A stretch of DNA of 64,000 nt, from assembly GCF_003182275.1 (NCBI RefSeq), contig NZ_QGTR01000003.1, positions 806,001 through 870,000 of the forward strand, read 5' to 3'. This document shows, piece by piece, positions 41,182 to 50,310 of the stretch. The DNA comes from Hoeflea marina. GTDB lineage: Bacteria > Pseudomonadota > Alphaproteobacteria > Rhizobiales > Rhizobiaceae. The translations under genes were made by a program, and so were the position numbers. The notes beneath the pieces were generated by a model that saw nothing but the letters and a program-made list of their open reading frames with translations, did no database searches and was not told the origin of the DNA. How positions within the stretch are numbered: position 1 is the stretch's first letter; each line of letters starts with the position of its first letter.

Positions 41182-44100
41182 AGCCGCTGCGCCTGACCAT
41201 GCAGGCCTTCGGCCCCTATGCCTCGCGCGTCGAGCTGGACTTCCGGCCGGCGCTGGAAAGCGGTCTCTTCGGCATCTACGGCCCGACCGGCGCCGGCAAG
41301 TCATCCATTTTCAGCGCGATGACCTTCGCCCTGTTCGGCGAATCGGCGCGGGAGGAGCAGATGGCGACATCGCTGCGCTCCGACCATGCCGATCCCGATT
41401 GCCTCACCGAGGTGGAGCTGGTCTTCGGGCTCGGCGCAAAGACCTATCTGTGCCGGCGCGTGCCCGAGCAGGTGCGGCCGGCCAAGCGCGGCGGCGGAGA
41501 GACCCGGGAAAACCATGCGGCCTGGCTGTTCGACGTCTCCGGCATTCCGGTCGACGACATCTCGGCAACCCGCTGCGGCGTGGTGCTGGCGGAGAAGAAG
41601 GTCACCCAGGTGGACGAGGTGCTCGGGCGGATTCTGGGTTATGGCGCCAGCCAGTTCCGCCAGATCGTGCTGTTGCCGCAGGGCAAGTTCGAGACGTTTC
41701 TCACCGCCAAGACCGACAAGCGCCTGGCCATCCTTCGCGATCTCTTCGACGTCTCGCTCTACAAGCGGCTGGCGCAGAAGATGAAGGACGATGCGAAGGT
41801 GGCGGAGGACCGGATCCGCGAACGCAGGGTGATCTGCGCCGACCGGCTGAAGGAGGCAGGGTTTGCGGACCTCGATGCCCTCTCGGACGGCCTCGCTGAG
41901 GCTGCGGAACGGCTGGTCCTGGCCGAGGGGATGACCGTGGCCGCCGGCGACGCGGCGAAGCTCTCCGAAGAGCAGCTGCAACAGGCAACGGCCCTGGAGG
42001 CGCGATTCGTCGAGGCCGGGTCCGCGCAGGCGGGACTGGAGGCGCTGCTGGCGCGGAGCCCGGAGATGGGCCTGGTGGAAGCCCGGCTGGCAAAGGCCTC
42101 GGCCGCCCGCGCGCTGGCCGACGTCGATCAATCCGCGTCGACCCAGGCGGCGGCGGCGCAGGCAGCGGAGGCTGCGCGCCAGGCGGCATCGACGGCGGCG
42201 GTTCTGGCCGGCGAAGCCCATGGCGAGGCGGATCGGCTGCTGCAGGCGGAACTGGCGCGTCTGCCCGAAAGCGATGCCCTGGGCCGGGCTCTCGCCGATC
42301 ATCTGCGGCATCGCCAGACGCTGGAACGGACCGAAGCCATCCGGCTGGACCTCGGCGCCGCCGGAGCGACCGCCAGCCAGGCGCAGGCAGGCTTCCAGAC
42401 CGCCGAGGCCGACCTGACCGGCACCCTCGCCAAGGCCGCAGAGCTGGACGGGCGGTTGCGCCAGGCGCGGCTGACGGAAGCGGAACGGGCCCGGCTCATG
42501 GCCCTCAGGGAGCGGACAATCCAGGCGCTGGCAGCGGCCCGCCGGCATGGCGCAGCTGAGGCGAGCCGGGACCAGGCGGCCGCCGCCGCCGGATCGGCGC
42601 GGCAGGCCCACGCGGCGTCCGTCGCCGCGCTCGACAGCGCCGAAAGCGTTTTCGAACGCGCCGAAGCGGGTGCCTCGGAGATGCAGGCCCTGCAGCTTGC
42701 AGCAAAGCTGGCGGATGGTGCGCCGTGCCCGGTCTGCGGCTCGCCGCATCATCCCGCGCCGGCGCGGGGCACGGCCGGGGATGGCGAACTCGACCAGACG
42801 CTGCGGCTGGCCAGAGCCGCCCTGGCGGACGCGCGCAGGCGCGAATCGGACGCCCGGGCCACCCGGCTCGCGGCCGAGGCGACACTGCAGGAACGCGGCG
42901 CGATCCTGCAGTCGCTTGAGCTGCCGCCGGAGGACATCGCCACGGCGACGGCGGCCGCGGAGGCTGTGGCGCGCGACCTCGGGTCGCTCGGGCCCGTGCA
43001 GGACATCGCCGGCCTGGAAACGGCACTCGCCGCGCTCGAATCGGGGCGCCCCGAGATCGAGACGCGGCTGGCGGCCGCCCGGACGCTGCTCGAGGCCGGC
43101 CGAACCGGGCTGGCGCTGGCCAGGCAGTCGCTCGAGACCGCGCTGGGCTCGGTTCCGGAAGAGCTGCGGTCGCAAAGCGCGCTCGAGACCGCGATCGCCG
43201 GGCTGGAAACCGAGACCGAGATGCGGCGGCAACGGCTGGAAACGGCCCGGCAGCGCGAGAGGTCCGCGTCCGAAGCCCTGCTCGGCGCGCGGAAGGACCT
43301 GCAGAATGCCGAGCAATCCGCCATCGCCGCCAGCCATGCCGCCGATGCGGCAAGGACAACGCTCACCGAGCGTCTTGCCGGACACGGCCTGAGCGAGGAC
43401 GATTATCGCGCCTGCAAGTCCGACATCCCCGAGATGGGCAGGTTCGAAGCGATGCTGGACGAACATCGCACCCGGGTGGCGGCGGCCCGGGACCGCCACG
43501 GGCGCGCCGTTGCCGGTGTCGCGGAGTCGGAGCGGCCGGATCTGCCGGCGTATCAGCAACATCGGGACGCGGCCGTCGAGGCCCGGGATCAGGCCATCCG
43601 GCAGGCCGAATCGGTGCGGTCGGGGCTGGCGCGGCTCCATCAGCTGCAGGCGGGCCTCGCCGCCGAAAGCGCCGTGATCGAGGGCATGGAGGCGGAGTTC
43701 CAGCCGCTGGGGAGGCTTGCCGACGCCTTCAACGGGCGCAACATCCTGAAGACGAACCTCGAATCCTTTGCCATCGGCGCGATGTTCGAAGCGGTGCTGG
43801 ATGCGGCAAACCTGCGGCTTGGCCCGATGACCGATGGTCGCTACAGCCTGATCCGGGAGCTGGAGCCGACAGGCGCCGGCAGCCGCGGGCTCGGCATCGA
43901 GATTCTCGACAGCTACACCGGCAGGGCGCGCGGCACCGCGACTCTGTCCGGCGGCGAGACTTTCCTGGCCGCGCTGTCGCTGGCGCTCGGCCTGTCCGAT
44001 GTGGTGCAGTCATCGAGCAACGGCATCCGGCTCGACACCATCTTCATCGACGAGGGTTTCGGCAGCCTGGACGCGGCATCGCTCGACCGGGTGCTGCAGG

Positions 44101-44237
44101 CCCTCCAGGACCTGGTCGGCAACACCCGCGCCGTCGGGCTGATCTCCCATGTGGAGACGGTGCAGCAGGCAATCCCGAATGGTTTCCGCATCATCAGCTC
44201 GTCGACGGGGAGCCAGGTGGTTCCAAGACATCTGTGA
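41178..44237 (+). CDS. sbcC: Exonuclease subunit SbcC
   Basis: SMC-like ATPase of SbcCD. 1019 residues. Walker A GPTGAGKSS near residue 36; long Ala/Glu/Arg-rich coiled coil about 180-880; a zinc hook CPVCG near residue 517; ABC signature TLSGGETFL and Walker B IFIDEGFGSLD near the C-terminus. The low-complexity coiled coil creates long mock open frames on the other strand, which I discarded. ATGA overlap with sbcD. Confidence 0.95.
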   Translation: MKPLRLTMQAFGPYASRVELDFRPALESGLFGIYGPTGAGKSSIFSAMTFALFGESAREEQMATSLRSDHADPDCLTEVELVFGLGAKTYLCRRVPEQVRPAKRGGGETRENHAAWLFDVSGIPVDDISATRCGVVLAEKKVTQVDEVLGRILGYGASQFRQIVLLPQGKFETFLTAKTDKRLAILRDLFDVSLYKRLAQKMKDDAKVAEDRIRERRVICADRLKEAGFADLDALSDGLAEAAERLVLAEGMTVAAGDAAKLSEEQLQQATALEARFVEAGSAQAGLEALLARSPEMGLVEARLAKASAARALADVDQSASTQAAAAQAAEAARQAASTAAVLAGEAHGEADRLLQAELARLPESDALGRALADHLRHRQTLERTEAIRLDLGAAGATASQAQAGFQTAEADLTGTLAKAAELDGRLRQARLTEAERARLMALRERTIQALAAARRHGAAEASRDQAAAAAGSARQAHAASVAALDSAESVFERAEAGASEMQALQLAAKLADGAPCPVCGSPHHPAPARGTAGDGELDQTLRLARAALADARRRESDARATRLAAEATLQERGAILQSLELPPEDIATATAAAEAVARDLGSLGPVQDIAGLETALAALESGRPEIETRLAAARTLLEAGRTGLALARQSLETALGSVPEELRSQSALETAIAGLETETEMRRQRLETARQRERSASEALLGARKDLQNAEQSAIAASHAADAARTTLTERLAGHGLSEDDYRACKSDIPEMGRFEAMLDEHRTRVAAARDRHGRAVAGVAESERPDLPAYQQHRDAAVEARDQAIRQAESVRSGLARLHQLQAGLAAESAVIEGMEAEFQPLGRLADAFNGRNILKTNLESFAIGAMFEAVLDAANLRLGPMTDGRYSLIRELEPTGAGSRGLGIEILDSYTGRARGTATLSGGETFLAALSLALGLSDVVQSSSNGIRLDTIFIDEGFGSLDAASLDRVLQALQDLVGNTRAVGLISHVETVQQAIPNGFRIISSSTGSQVVPRHL

Positions 44238-44276
44238 CATCCGCCGACGGGCGCAGCCCGCGGCATCCCGCCGGCG

Positions 44277-45146
44277 TCAGGCGCCGAGCCAGGCACGGAG
44301 CCGGGCGAACGGCGATGGCCGTGCCGGATCCCGGACCAGTCGGAATCCCAGATAGGCGGGTGGCGCGCCCAGCGAGCAGCCGCCACCCTTGGCGTCCTGG
44401 ATGAAGAAGGTGACATAGGCGCGATGCCGGCCTTCGAGGACGCGGACGCCGCAATTCTCGGTGACGCTTTCCACCTCGCCCGCGGCGCTTGCACGGGTCC
44501 GGCTGTAGCAGGTGCTGGTCCACTCCCAGACATTGCCTGCCAGATCGTTGATGCCGTTTTCATTGGCGCCGAAGCCTCCCGCCGGACGGAGGACCGGATC
44601 GCGGTCGGCCGCGCCTGCGGCGACGCTGTCGTATTCGAGCAGCCAGCGCTGGGCGGGATTGGCGCTGTCGGTCTTGGCACCGAGGCCGTCATCGGCAAAA
44701 CGGCTGCCGGCCGCATAGGCCCATTCCGCATCGGTCGGCAGCCGCCAGATCATGCCGGTTCCGTCCGACAGCCAGCGCGCATAATCCTGCGCGTCCGCGA
44801 AACTGACCCCGGTCGCCGGCAAGGCCTCCGCCTGTCCGGCTGCCCCGAAGCGCGGCCCGCAGGCTCCGGCAGCGACGCAGGCGTCATAGGCCTGCGCGCT
44901 GACCTGGTCGCGCATGATCTCGAACGGGTGGTCGATGCCGATGGCGACGCGCGGGGCGTCGTCGGGAAAGCCCGCCCTGAGATATTCCCCGGCGGGCCGG
45001 TGCCTGAATGCCCCCGCAGCAATCGACACCAGGGCCGGCACCGGCTCTGCCGCCTCGACGCACGGCACCGCCGGAGCGGCGCCCAGGGCCCAGACCATGA
45101 GAATTCTTGCAATGATGGCGACCGATCCTGCCGTGATGTCTGTCAT
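44277..45146 (-). CDS. nirV: Formylglycine-generating-enzyme-like protein NirV
   Basis: SUMF1/FGE-sulfatase domain protein, 289 residues, with an N-terminal signal-like hydrophobic segment (about 10-30). Conserved RLPTDAEWAYAA, GINDLAGNVWEW and GFRLVRD segments. It lies 74 bases downstream of nirK on the same strand, the position in which nirV accompanies nirK in many denitrifiers; its job there is not settled. A full FGE-type oxidase function should not be assumed, because the canonical cysteine pair is not obvious. Confidence 0.85.
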   Translation of the reverse strand: MTDITAGSVAIIARILMVWALGAAPAVPCVEAAEPVPALVSIAAGAFRHRPAGEYLRAGFPDDAPRVAIGIDHPFEIMRDQVSAQAYDACVAAGACGPRFGAAGQAEALPATGVSFADAQDYARWLSDGTGMIWRLPTDAEWAYAAGSRFADDGLGAKTDSANPAQRWLLEYDSVAAGAADRDPVLRPAGGFGANENGINDLAGNVWEWTSTCYSRTRASAAGEVESVTENCGVRVLEGRHRAYVTFFIQDAKGGGCSLGAPPAYLGFRLVRDPARPSPFARLRAWLGA

Positions 45147-45220
45147 CGACCTGCTCCCGAGGCGGGCCGATGCGCAAGCATCGGTCCGCAAGTGTCAGCC
45201 GCGGTTCCGCGCGGCCCGGC

Positions 45221-46351
45221 TCATCCCCGGGGGATGGGACCGGGAGCGGAAACCTGCTCCATCAGATCGTTGTTCCAGTCTCCCTCGACCTTGAAATGGG
45301 CAGTGGCGCCCAGGCTGACGGCCTCGATCAGGTTGTGATTGACATAGGCATAGACGCCGGGCTGCAGGAACGTGTACATCGCCGCCCCGGCGGAGCCGCC
45401 GCGGATGAACCATGTCTCGTTGTCCTTTTCCGGCGGATTGTTGAACTTGCCGGTTTCCCAGACATAGTCGCCATGACCGCCGATGAGGTGCGGACGGGTG
45501 TCGCGGTTGGCCTGGGAATGGACGATGAGCACCGTCTCGCCGACCTTGGATGTCATGGCATTGTCACCGGTGAGCGCACCGACAGCGCCGTTGAAGACCT
45601 CATGGGTGGGGATCAGCCCGTTCATGACCTCCAGCATGTCGGAATAGCCATCGCCGGGGCTGTCATATTCCTTGTAGTTGCCGTCCTCGTCGCGCGGGAT
45701 GTAGTAGTCCTGCTCGCCGACATAGACCACCTTGTCGTAGCGGATCGGCTCGCCCTTCTCGTTCTTCAGGCCGTCGCGCGGCAGGATCATGATGGCGCCG
45801 TTCATGCCCGAGACGACATGCCAGGGGATCATCGGACCGCCGGGCGCGCAGTGATAGACAAAGGTTCCGGGACGGGTGGCGCGGAAGCGCAGCGTGGTCT
45901 GTTCGCCCGGATTGATCAGCGTGAGCGCGCCGCCGCCCAGCGCGCCGGTGGCGGCGTGGAAATCGATGTTGTGCGGCATGCTGTTGGATTCGGGGTTGAT
46001 CAGGGTGAGTTCGACATAGTCGTCCTGGTGCACGACCATCAGGGGCCCGGGCACCGATCCGTCGAAGGTCATCGCCTGGATGGTGGTGCCTTCCTCGTCG
46101 ATGACCATCTTCTGTTCCCTGATGGTCATGGTGAACTCGATGATCTGGGGGCCGGTGCCGGCGACCTGCTCGTGCTCGTGCACGAAGGGAGGCCGCACCA
46201 GTTCGACCTTGCGGCGGGTCAGGGTGCTCAGGTCGGCCGGAAGGCCGACGGGCGTCATGGATTCCGAAGCGGCGGCAATACCCCGTCCCAGCAGGACGGG
46301 AGCAGTGGCGGCGAAGGCGGCGCCCAGCAGGGCGGTGCGGCGGGTGAACAT
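45221..46351 (-). CDS. nirK: Copper-containing nitrite reductase NirK
   Basis: Reduces nitrite to nitric oxide in the periplasm. 376 residues with a Tat signal ([10 protein letters not shown]). Type 1 copper ligands: His127, Cys168, His178, Met183. Type 2 copper: His132, His167, His293. Catalytic Asp130 and His250 are intact. PHNIDFH and [13 protein letters not shown] place it in the class I AfNiR-like group. Regulated by a TTG-N8-CAA box 67 bases upstream. The electron donor is probably the pseudoazurin encoded 1.3 kb away. No nitric-oxide reductase gene is in the window. Confidence 0.96.
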   Translation of the reverse strand: MFTRRTALLGAAFAATAPVLLGRGIAAASESMTPVGLPADLSTLTRRKVELVRPPFVHEHEQVAGTGPQIIEFTMTIREQKMVIDEEGTTIQAMTFDGSVPGPLMVVHQDDYVELTLINPESNSMPHNIDFHAATGALGGGALTLINPGEQTTLRFRATRPGTFVYHCAPGGPMIPWHVVSGMNGAIMILPRDGLKNEKGEPIRYDKVVYVGEQDYYIPRDEDGNYKEYDSPGDGYSDMLEVMNGLIPTHEVFNGAVGALTGDNAMTSKVGETVLIVHSQANRDTRPHLIGGHGDYVWETGKFNNPPEKDNETWFIRGGSAGAAMYTFLQPGVYAYVNHNLIEAVSLGATAHFKVEGDWNNDLMEQVSAPGPIPRG

Positions 46352-46417
46352 CCGGTTTCTCCTCGATGTCTCGTCGGTTGCGATGAGCACACCCTAGACG
46401 GGCCGGCGGCCGCGTCT

Positions 46418-46431
46418 TTGTTCCAGAGCAA
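46418..46431. promoter_or_regulatory. NnrR/FNR-type box upstream of nirK
   Basis: TTGTTCCAGAGCAA fits TTG-N8-CAA. With the box centred at -41.5 the start site would lie at about 46383, 32 bases before the nirK ATG. TAGGGT on the minus strand at 46396-46391 could be a weak -10. Confidence 0.7.
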
Positions 46432-46523
46432 TGTCGGCGCATTTCCGAAAACCGCCGGCACGCCACGGCATCGGTCAGGTTGCCGCCGGATGCGGTGGCA
46501 GTGGCGGGCAAACGGCCGGATGC

Positions 46524-46537
46524 TTGCCCTGGCGCAA
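46524..46537. promoter_or_regulatory. NnrR/FNR-type box upstream of the DUF1858 gene
   Basis: TTGCCCTGGCGCAA fits TTG-N8-CAA, centred 56 bases before the ATG. A TATGCT (46559-46564) sits where a -10 would be if the box is at -41.5. It shares the GCAA right half with the other two boxes. Confidence 0.7.
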
Positions 46538-46586
46538 AGACGACGCCTGGCGCCGCCCTATGCTGATCGGCCAGACTGGAGGACGC

Positions 46587-46787
46587 ATGCGCGATAAGCC
46601 GGAACTTCATGCAGGCATGACCATCGAGGATGTGATGAGGATCAGGCCGGAGACGATCCCGGTGCTGCTGCGCAACCGCATGCATTGCGTCGGCTGCCTG
46701 CTGGCGCCGTTTCACGACATCAGCGATGCGGCCCGCGAACATGGACTCGACGAGGCCGAGCTCATCGGCCAGCTCAGCAATTCCTGA
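46587..46787 (+). CDS. DUF1858 domain protein
   Basis: 66 residues from the ATG at 46587. MTIEDVMRIRPETIPVLL and MHCVGCLLAP are the DUF1858 core; the CVGC cysteines (about residues 33-36) are conserved. DUF1858 domains occur in ScdA/NorA-type di-iron repair proteins and in hybrid-cluster contexts, so a link to NO damage is plausible but inferred. Divergent from nirK, convergent with the Crp/Fnr gene. The longer open frame from 46431 has no family sequence and crosses the box. Confidence 0.8.
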   Translation: MRDKPELHAGMTIEDVMRIRPETIPVLLRNRMHCVGCLLAPFHDISDAAREHGLDEAELIGQLSNS

Positions 46788-46814
46788 GCCATGCCGGGCG
46801 CCCGGGCGAATGTC

Positions 46815-47576
46815 CTATTTCGCGCCGCCGGCCAGCAGCATCAGCTTGTGGCCCTCGACGACGACGATGCGCTGGCGGCCGCTCTTGACCCAGCCGGCCG
46901 CCTCCCACGCGCTCATCAGCCGCGAGACGGTGTGCAGCGTCGTGCCAGTCATTTCCGAGATATCCTGGCGCGAAATCGGAAGGTCGATCAGGATTCCCTC
47001 CTCGGTCCTGCGTCCGGTCTGCGCCGCCAGCTTCAGCACCGCATTGGCCACCCGCTGCTCCACCCGCTCGGTGGCCATCTCGACAATCCGGTCCTGGGCG
47101 TCCTGCAGACGCGATCCCACGGTTTTATAGGTGTTGGAGGCAAAGCCGGGATAACGGCTGACGACCTCGGTCCACATCGCCCCGGGCCATGCAAGAACCA
47201 CGCAGTCAACCGCCGCAATCGCGCTGGCGGGATAGGTCGACCGACCCAGCGCCTGGGCTATTCCCATCAGCTCGCCGCTGGAGATGTAGCGGGCGATGAC
47301 CTGTTCGCCGTCCGGCGTCACCCGGACGACGCGGACATGGCCGTCGAGCAGGAGAAAGAAGGAATGCGCCGCCTCGTCCTGGCCGAAGACCGCCGCGCCC
47401 TTCTCCACCCTGATCGACCGGGCCCGCTCCAGCAAGGCGGCGATGTCCTGGCGAGCCATGTGCTCGAACGGCGGCAGATCGCAGACCAGCGAGGCATCCA
47501 GCGAACCCAAGCCATCACTCCCGTGTTTGACGCAGCGCAAACTCGACCGCATCGGTTGCTGGTATTGCTGCGCCAT
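46815..47576 (-). CDS. Crp/Fnr-family regulator, NnrR-like
   Basis: 253 residues from the ATG at 47576 (another ATG at 47552 and TTGs further in are possible). Cyclic-nucleotide-like sensor domain (about residues 30-150) with EQVIARYISSGELMGIAQ, a long dimer helix and a C-terminal winged HTH with ISRQDISEMTGTTLHTVSR as recognition helix region. The N-terminus lacks the four-cysteine set of FNR, so it is not an Fe-S oxygen sensor; an NO-responsive NnrR or Dnr role is inferred from nirK and pseudoazurin. It is divergent from pseudoazurin by only 25 bases. Confidence 0.82.
   Translation of the reverse strand: MAQQYQQPMRSSLRCVKHGSDGLGSLDASLVCDLPPFEHMARQDIAALLERARSIRVEKGAAVFGQDEAAHSFFLLLDGHVRVVRVTPDGEQVIARYISSGELMGIAQALGRSTYPASAIAAVDCVVLAWPGAMWTEVVSRYPGFASNTYKTVGSRLQDAQDRIVEMATERVEQRVANAVLKLAAQTGRRTEEGILIDLPISRQDISEMTGTTLHTVSRLMSAWEAAGWVKSGRQRIVVVEGHKLMLLAGGAK
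47527..47540. promoter_or_regulatory. NnrR/FNR-type box upstream of pseudoazurin
   Basis: TTGACGCAGCGCAA fits TTG-N8-CAA. At -41.5 it predicts a start near 47575, 27 bases before the pseudoazurin ATG; TATTGC (47563-47568) can be a -10. The box lies within the first codons of the regulator if its start is 47576, so it may also control that gene. Confidence 0.72.
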
Positions 47577-47601
47577 ATCATGCAGCCCGAAAGGAACCAA
47601 A

Positions 47602-48060
47602 ATGCGCAACTTCCTCCCCATGGCAAGCCTGCTTGCCGCCAGCCTCTGCGTCGCGGCCCTGTTCAGCGGTCCGGTCCGCGCCGAAGACCACGAGATCCGG
47701 ATGCTCAACAGCGGTGCGAAGGGCGCCATGGTCTTCGAACCCGACTTTCTCAGGATCGCCCCCGGCGACAGCGTGCGCTTCGTGCCGACCGACAAGGGCC
47801 ACAATGTCGAGACCGTCAAGGGAATGATGCCGGAGGGCGCCGGAGCCATCAAGGGCAAGTTCAACAAGGAGGTGCTGGTGACGTTCGACCACGACGGCGT
47901 CTACGGCTTCAAATGCGCGCCGCACTACGCCATGGGCATGGTGGCGCTGGTCGAGGTGGGGACGCCGGTCAATCTCGAGGAGGCGCGTGCGGTCAAGCAG
48001 ACGGGCAAGGCCAAGAGCCGCTTCGCCGAAGCCTTCGCGACGCTTGACGCCGCCAACTGA
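47602..48060 (+). CDS. Pseudoazurin
   Basis: Periplasmic type 1 copper protein donating electrons to NirK. 152 residues; the signal peptide ends VRA at residue 27, giving a mature protein in which the copper ligands fall at His40, Cys78, His81 and Met86 (precursor 67, 105, 108, 113), exactly the pseudoazurin numbering. KCAPHYAMGM is the C-terminal copper loop. The ATG at 47602 has AGGAACC before it. Promoter and NnrR-type box lie in the adjacent regulator. Confidence 0.95.
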   Translation: MRNFLPMASLLAASLCVAALFSGPVRAEDHEIRMLNSGAKGAMVFEPDFLRIAPGDSVRFVPTDKGHNVETVKGMMPEGAGAIKGKFNKEVLVTFDHDGVYGFKCAPHYAMGMVALVEVGTPVNLEEARAVKQTGKAKSRFAEAFATLDAAN

Positions 48061-48113
48061 AGTCGGGTCCGGCAGACCGGGACGTGCCCCGTCTGCCGGA
48101 CGCGCCAATCCGG

Positions 48114-48932
48114 CTACTGATCGATCTCTGCGCCGATGATGGCAATGGCCTTCTGGTAGACGCCGGCCGAGTTCCAGCCCTGGATGGCGCCGAAATTGGC
48201 CTGTCCGGGCTGATAGCCGCCGCCCCTGCTCCAGCCGTGGCCGCGAAGGAAGTTGGCCGTGGAGGCCAGCGCGTCGCCGGTTCCGGCAAGATTGATGCGG
48301 CCGTCGCCGTCGCCGTCGACACCGAACCTGAGGACATTGGCCGGCAGGAACTGGGTCTGGCCGATCTCGCCATGGGCGGCACCGCGGAAGTCGGGGCTGA
48401 TCCAGCCCTTCTGGACGAGCTGCAGCAGCGCATAGAGCTGTTCAGTGAAATAGGCGGAGCGGCGGCAATCATAGGCGAGGGTGGCCACGGCGGAGACGGT
48501 GTGCTGGTTGCCGGTGAAGCCGCCAAAACCCGATTCCATGCCCCAGATGGCGATCAGCGGGCCTGCCGGCACGCCGTATTTCTTCTCGATCCGGGAAAAC
48601 AGGGCGGCGTTTTGCTGCTTGAGGCGCCGGCCCTTGGAAATGATCGTCGGTGCGCCGCGCTTCTGCATGAACTGCTCCAGCGACAGCTTGAAGCTCTTCT
48701 GGTTGCGGTCGAGACTGATGGTCTTGGTGGCATAGCCGGCATTCGCAAAGGCGGCATTGAGCGTGCGGGCGGAGATTCCGCTGGCCGCGGCCTCCGCCTT
48801 GAACTGCCCCACCCAGGATCCGAATCCTGCGGCATTGTTGCCGCATTTTGCCGCATTGGCGGGAGAACCGAAGCTGGCTGCAAGAATTGCCACAGCTGCC
48901 AACGAGATCAGGCGACGACCCGAATGACCCAT
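48114..48932 (-). CDS. Lytic murein transglycosylase (MltB family)
   Basis: Periplasmic enzyme cutting peptidoglycan between MurNAc and GlcNAc with 1,6-anhydro product. 272 residues from the ATG at 48932; a TTG at 48950 is an alternative. Signal peptide ends near ANA, followed by a mature protein beginning AKC. Catalytic Glu132 lies in IWGMESGFGG. The SLT2 domain covers the whole mature part and there is no PG_binding_1 domain. Convergent with pseudoazurin. Confidence 0.88.
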   Translation of the reverse strand: MGHSGRRLISLAAVAILAASFGSPANAAKCGNNAAGFGSWVGQFKAEAAASGISARTLNAAFANAGYATKTISLDRNQKSFKLSLEQFMQKRGAPTIISKGRRLKQQNAALFSRIEKKYGVPAGPLIAIWGMESGFGGFTGNQHTVSAVATLAYDCRRSAYFTEQLYALLQLVQKGWISPDFRGAAHGEIGQTQFLPANVLRFGVDGDGDGRINLAGTGDALASTANFLRGHGWSRGGGYQPGQANFGAIQGWNSAGVYQKAIAIIGAEIDQ

Positions 48933-49010
48933 ATGTTCCAGACCTTTCAATCATGAATTCGATGCGGCGCACCATGCCATCAAAGGGCCGGGAAGTCACG
49001 ATCCCGAATG

Positions 49011-49036
49011 AAAAAGGACCCGTCCGGAGACGGGCC
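49011..49036 (-). terminator. Terminator of asd
   Basis: On the minus strand GGCCCGTC and GACGGGTCC form a GC stem with a TCCG loop, then TTTTT. It lies 29 bases downstream of the asd stop codon. Confidence 0.8.
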
Positions 49037-49064
49037 CTCTGGATGGTGATGCCGGCGGAGCCGT

Positions 49065-50096
49065 TCAGGCGGCAAGCTTGGCCTTGATCAGGCCGCGATT
49101 GACCAGAAGCTCGGCGATCTGGATGGCGTTGAGGGCCGCGCCCTTGCGCAGATTGTCCGAAACGATCCAGAGATTGAGCCCGTTCTCCACGGTGGCGTCC
49201 TCGCGGATGCGGGAAATGAAGGTGGCGTCCTCGCCGGCGCATTCATACGGCGTCATGTAGCCGCCGTCCTCATGCTTGTCGATCACCTGGCAGCCCGGCG
49301 CGTCGCGCAGGATGTCTCGTGCCTCTTCGGCGGAAATCTCGTTCTCGAACTCGATGTTGACCGATTCGGCGTGGCCGATGAACACTGGTACGCGGACGGC
49401 GGTGCAGGTCACCCGGATCTTTGGATCGAGGATCTTCTTGGTCTCGGCCAGCACCTTCCACTCTTCCTTGGTGTAGCCGTCCTCCATGAACACGTCGATG
49501 TGCGGGATGACATTGAAGGCGATGCGCTTGGGGAACTTCTTGTTCGACAGCGGGTCGGCGACGAACACAGCGCGGGTCTGGTTGAACAGCTCGTCCATGC
49601 CGTCCTTGCCGGCGCCGGAGACCGACTGGTAGGTGGAGACGACGATGCGCTTGATCTTGGCGTGGTCGTGCAACGGCTTCAGGGCGACGACCAGCTGCGC
49701 GGTGGAGCAGTTGGGATTGGCGATGATGTTGCGGCGGGTGAATGTCGAGATCGCGTCCGGATTGACCTCCGGAACGATCAGCGGCACGTCGGAGTCATAG
49801 CGCCAGGCCGAGGAGTTGTCGATGACGACGCAGCCCTGGGCGCCGATCTTCGGCGACCACTTCTGCGACACGGTGCCGCCGGCCGACATCAGGCAGATGT
49901 CGGTGTCGCTGAAATCGTAGTTTTCGAGGTTCTTGACCTTGAGGGTCTTGTCGCCGAAAGACACTTCCGTGCCCACCGAACGGCTGGAAGCCAGCGCCAC
50001 GACTTCGCTCACCGGAAAGCCCCGCTCCGAAAGGATATTGAGCATTTCCCGGCCGACATTGCCGGTCGCGCCGGCCACTGCAATCTTGAAACCCAT
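49065..50096 (-). CDS. asd: Aspartate-semialdehyde dehydrogenase
   Basis: Makes aspartate semialdehyde for lysine, DAP, methionine and threonine. 343 residues from the ATG at 50096 (MGFKIAVAGATGNVGREML). GATGNVG is the NADP-binding motif; catalytic Cys130 is in NPNCSTAQ; SVSGAGKDG follows. Single gene with its own terminator. A TTGACA at 50249-50244 on this strand could be a -35, but the matching -10 is poor. Confidence 0.95.
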   Translation of the reverse strand: MGFKIAVAGATGNVGREMLNILSERGFPVSEVVALASSRSVGTEVSFGDKTLKVKNLENYDFSDTDICLMSAGGTVSQKWSPKIGAQGCVVIDNSSAWRYDSDVPLIVPEVNPDAISTFTRRNIIANPNCSTAQLVVALKPLHDHAKIKRIVVSTYQSVSGAGKDGMDELFNQTRAVFVADPLSNKKFPKRIAFNVIPHIDVFMEDGYTKEEWKVLAETKKILDPKIRVTCTAVRVPVFIGHAESVNIEFENEISAEEARDILRDAPGCQVIDKHEDGGYMTPYECAGEDATFISRIREDATVENGLNLWIVSDNLRKGAALNAIQIAELLVNRGLIKAKLAA

Positions 50097-50310
50097 GGTT
50101 CCGTGCTCCTCTCTCCCCGTTGCTTTGGTCAAGCGCCACTCATCCCGCCCCCGGGAGAGTGTGGGGCGGAAGGGGTCAGATCGCGGTTTTGGTCTTGATC
50201 ACGGTGCGCATGGTGGCTGTGTTCTGATGCAGTCGCGGCAAAATGTCAATTGTCCCGGCAAGCGGCCGGCGGCGAAACCTGCGTTGGCGCCGCCGGCATG
50301 ACGCATGGGG

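Noticed and set aside
46431-46586. Long N-terminal extension of the DUF1858 gene
   Set aside because: It would run through the TTG-N8-CAA box and carries no family residues; the ATG at 46587 gives the correct domain start.
49013-49036. Terminator hairpin considered as a repeat element or attachment site
   Set aside because: It is an ordinary stem-loop with T-run after asd; no flanking direct repeats or integrase gene.
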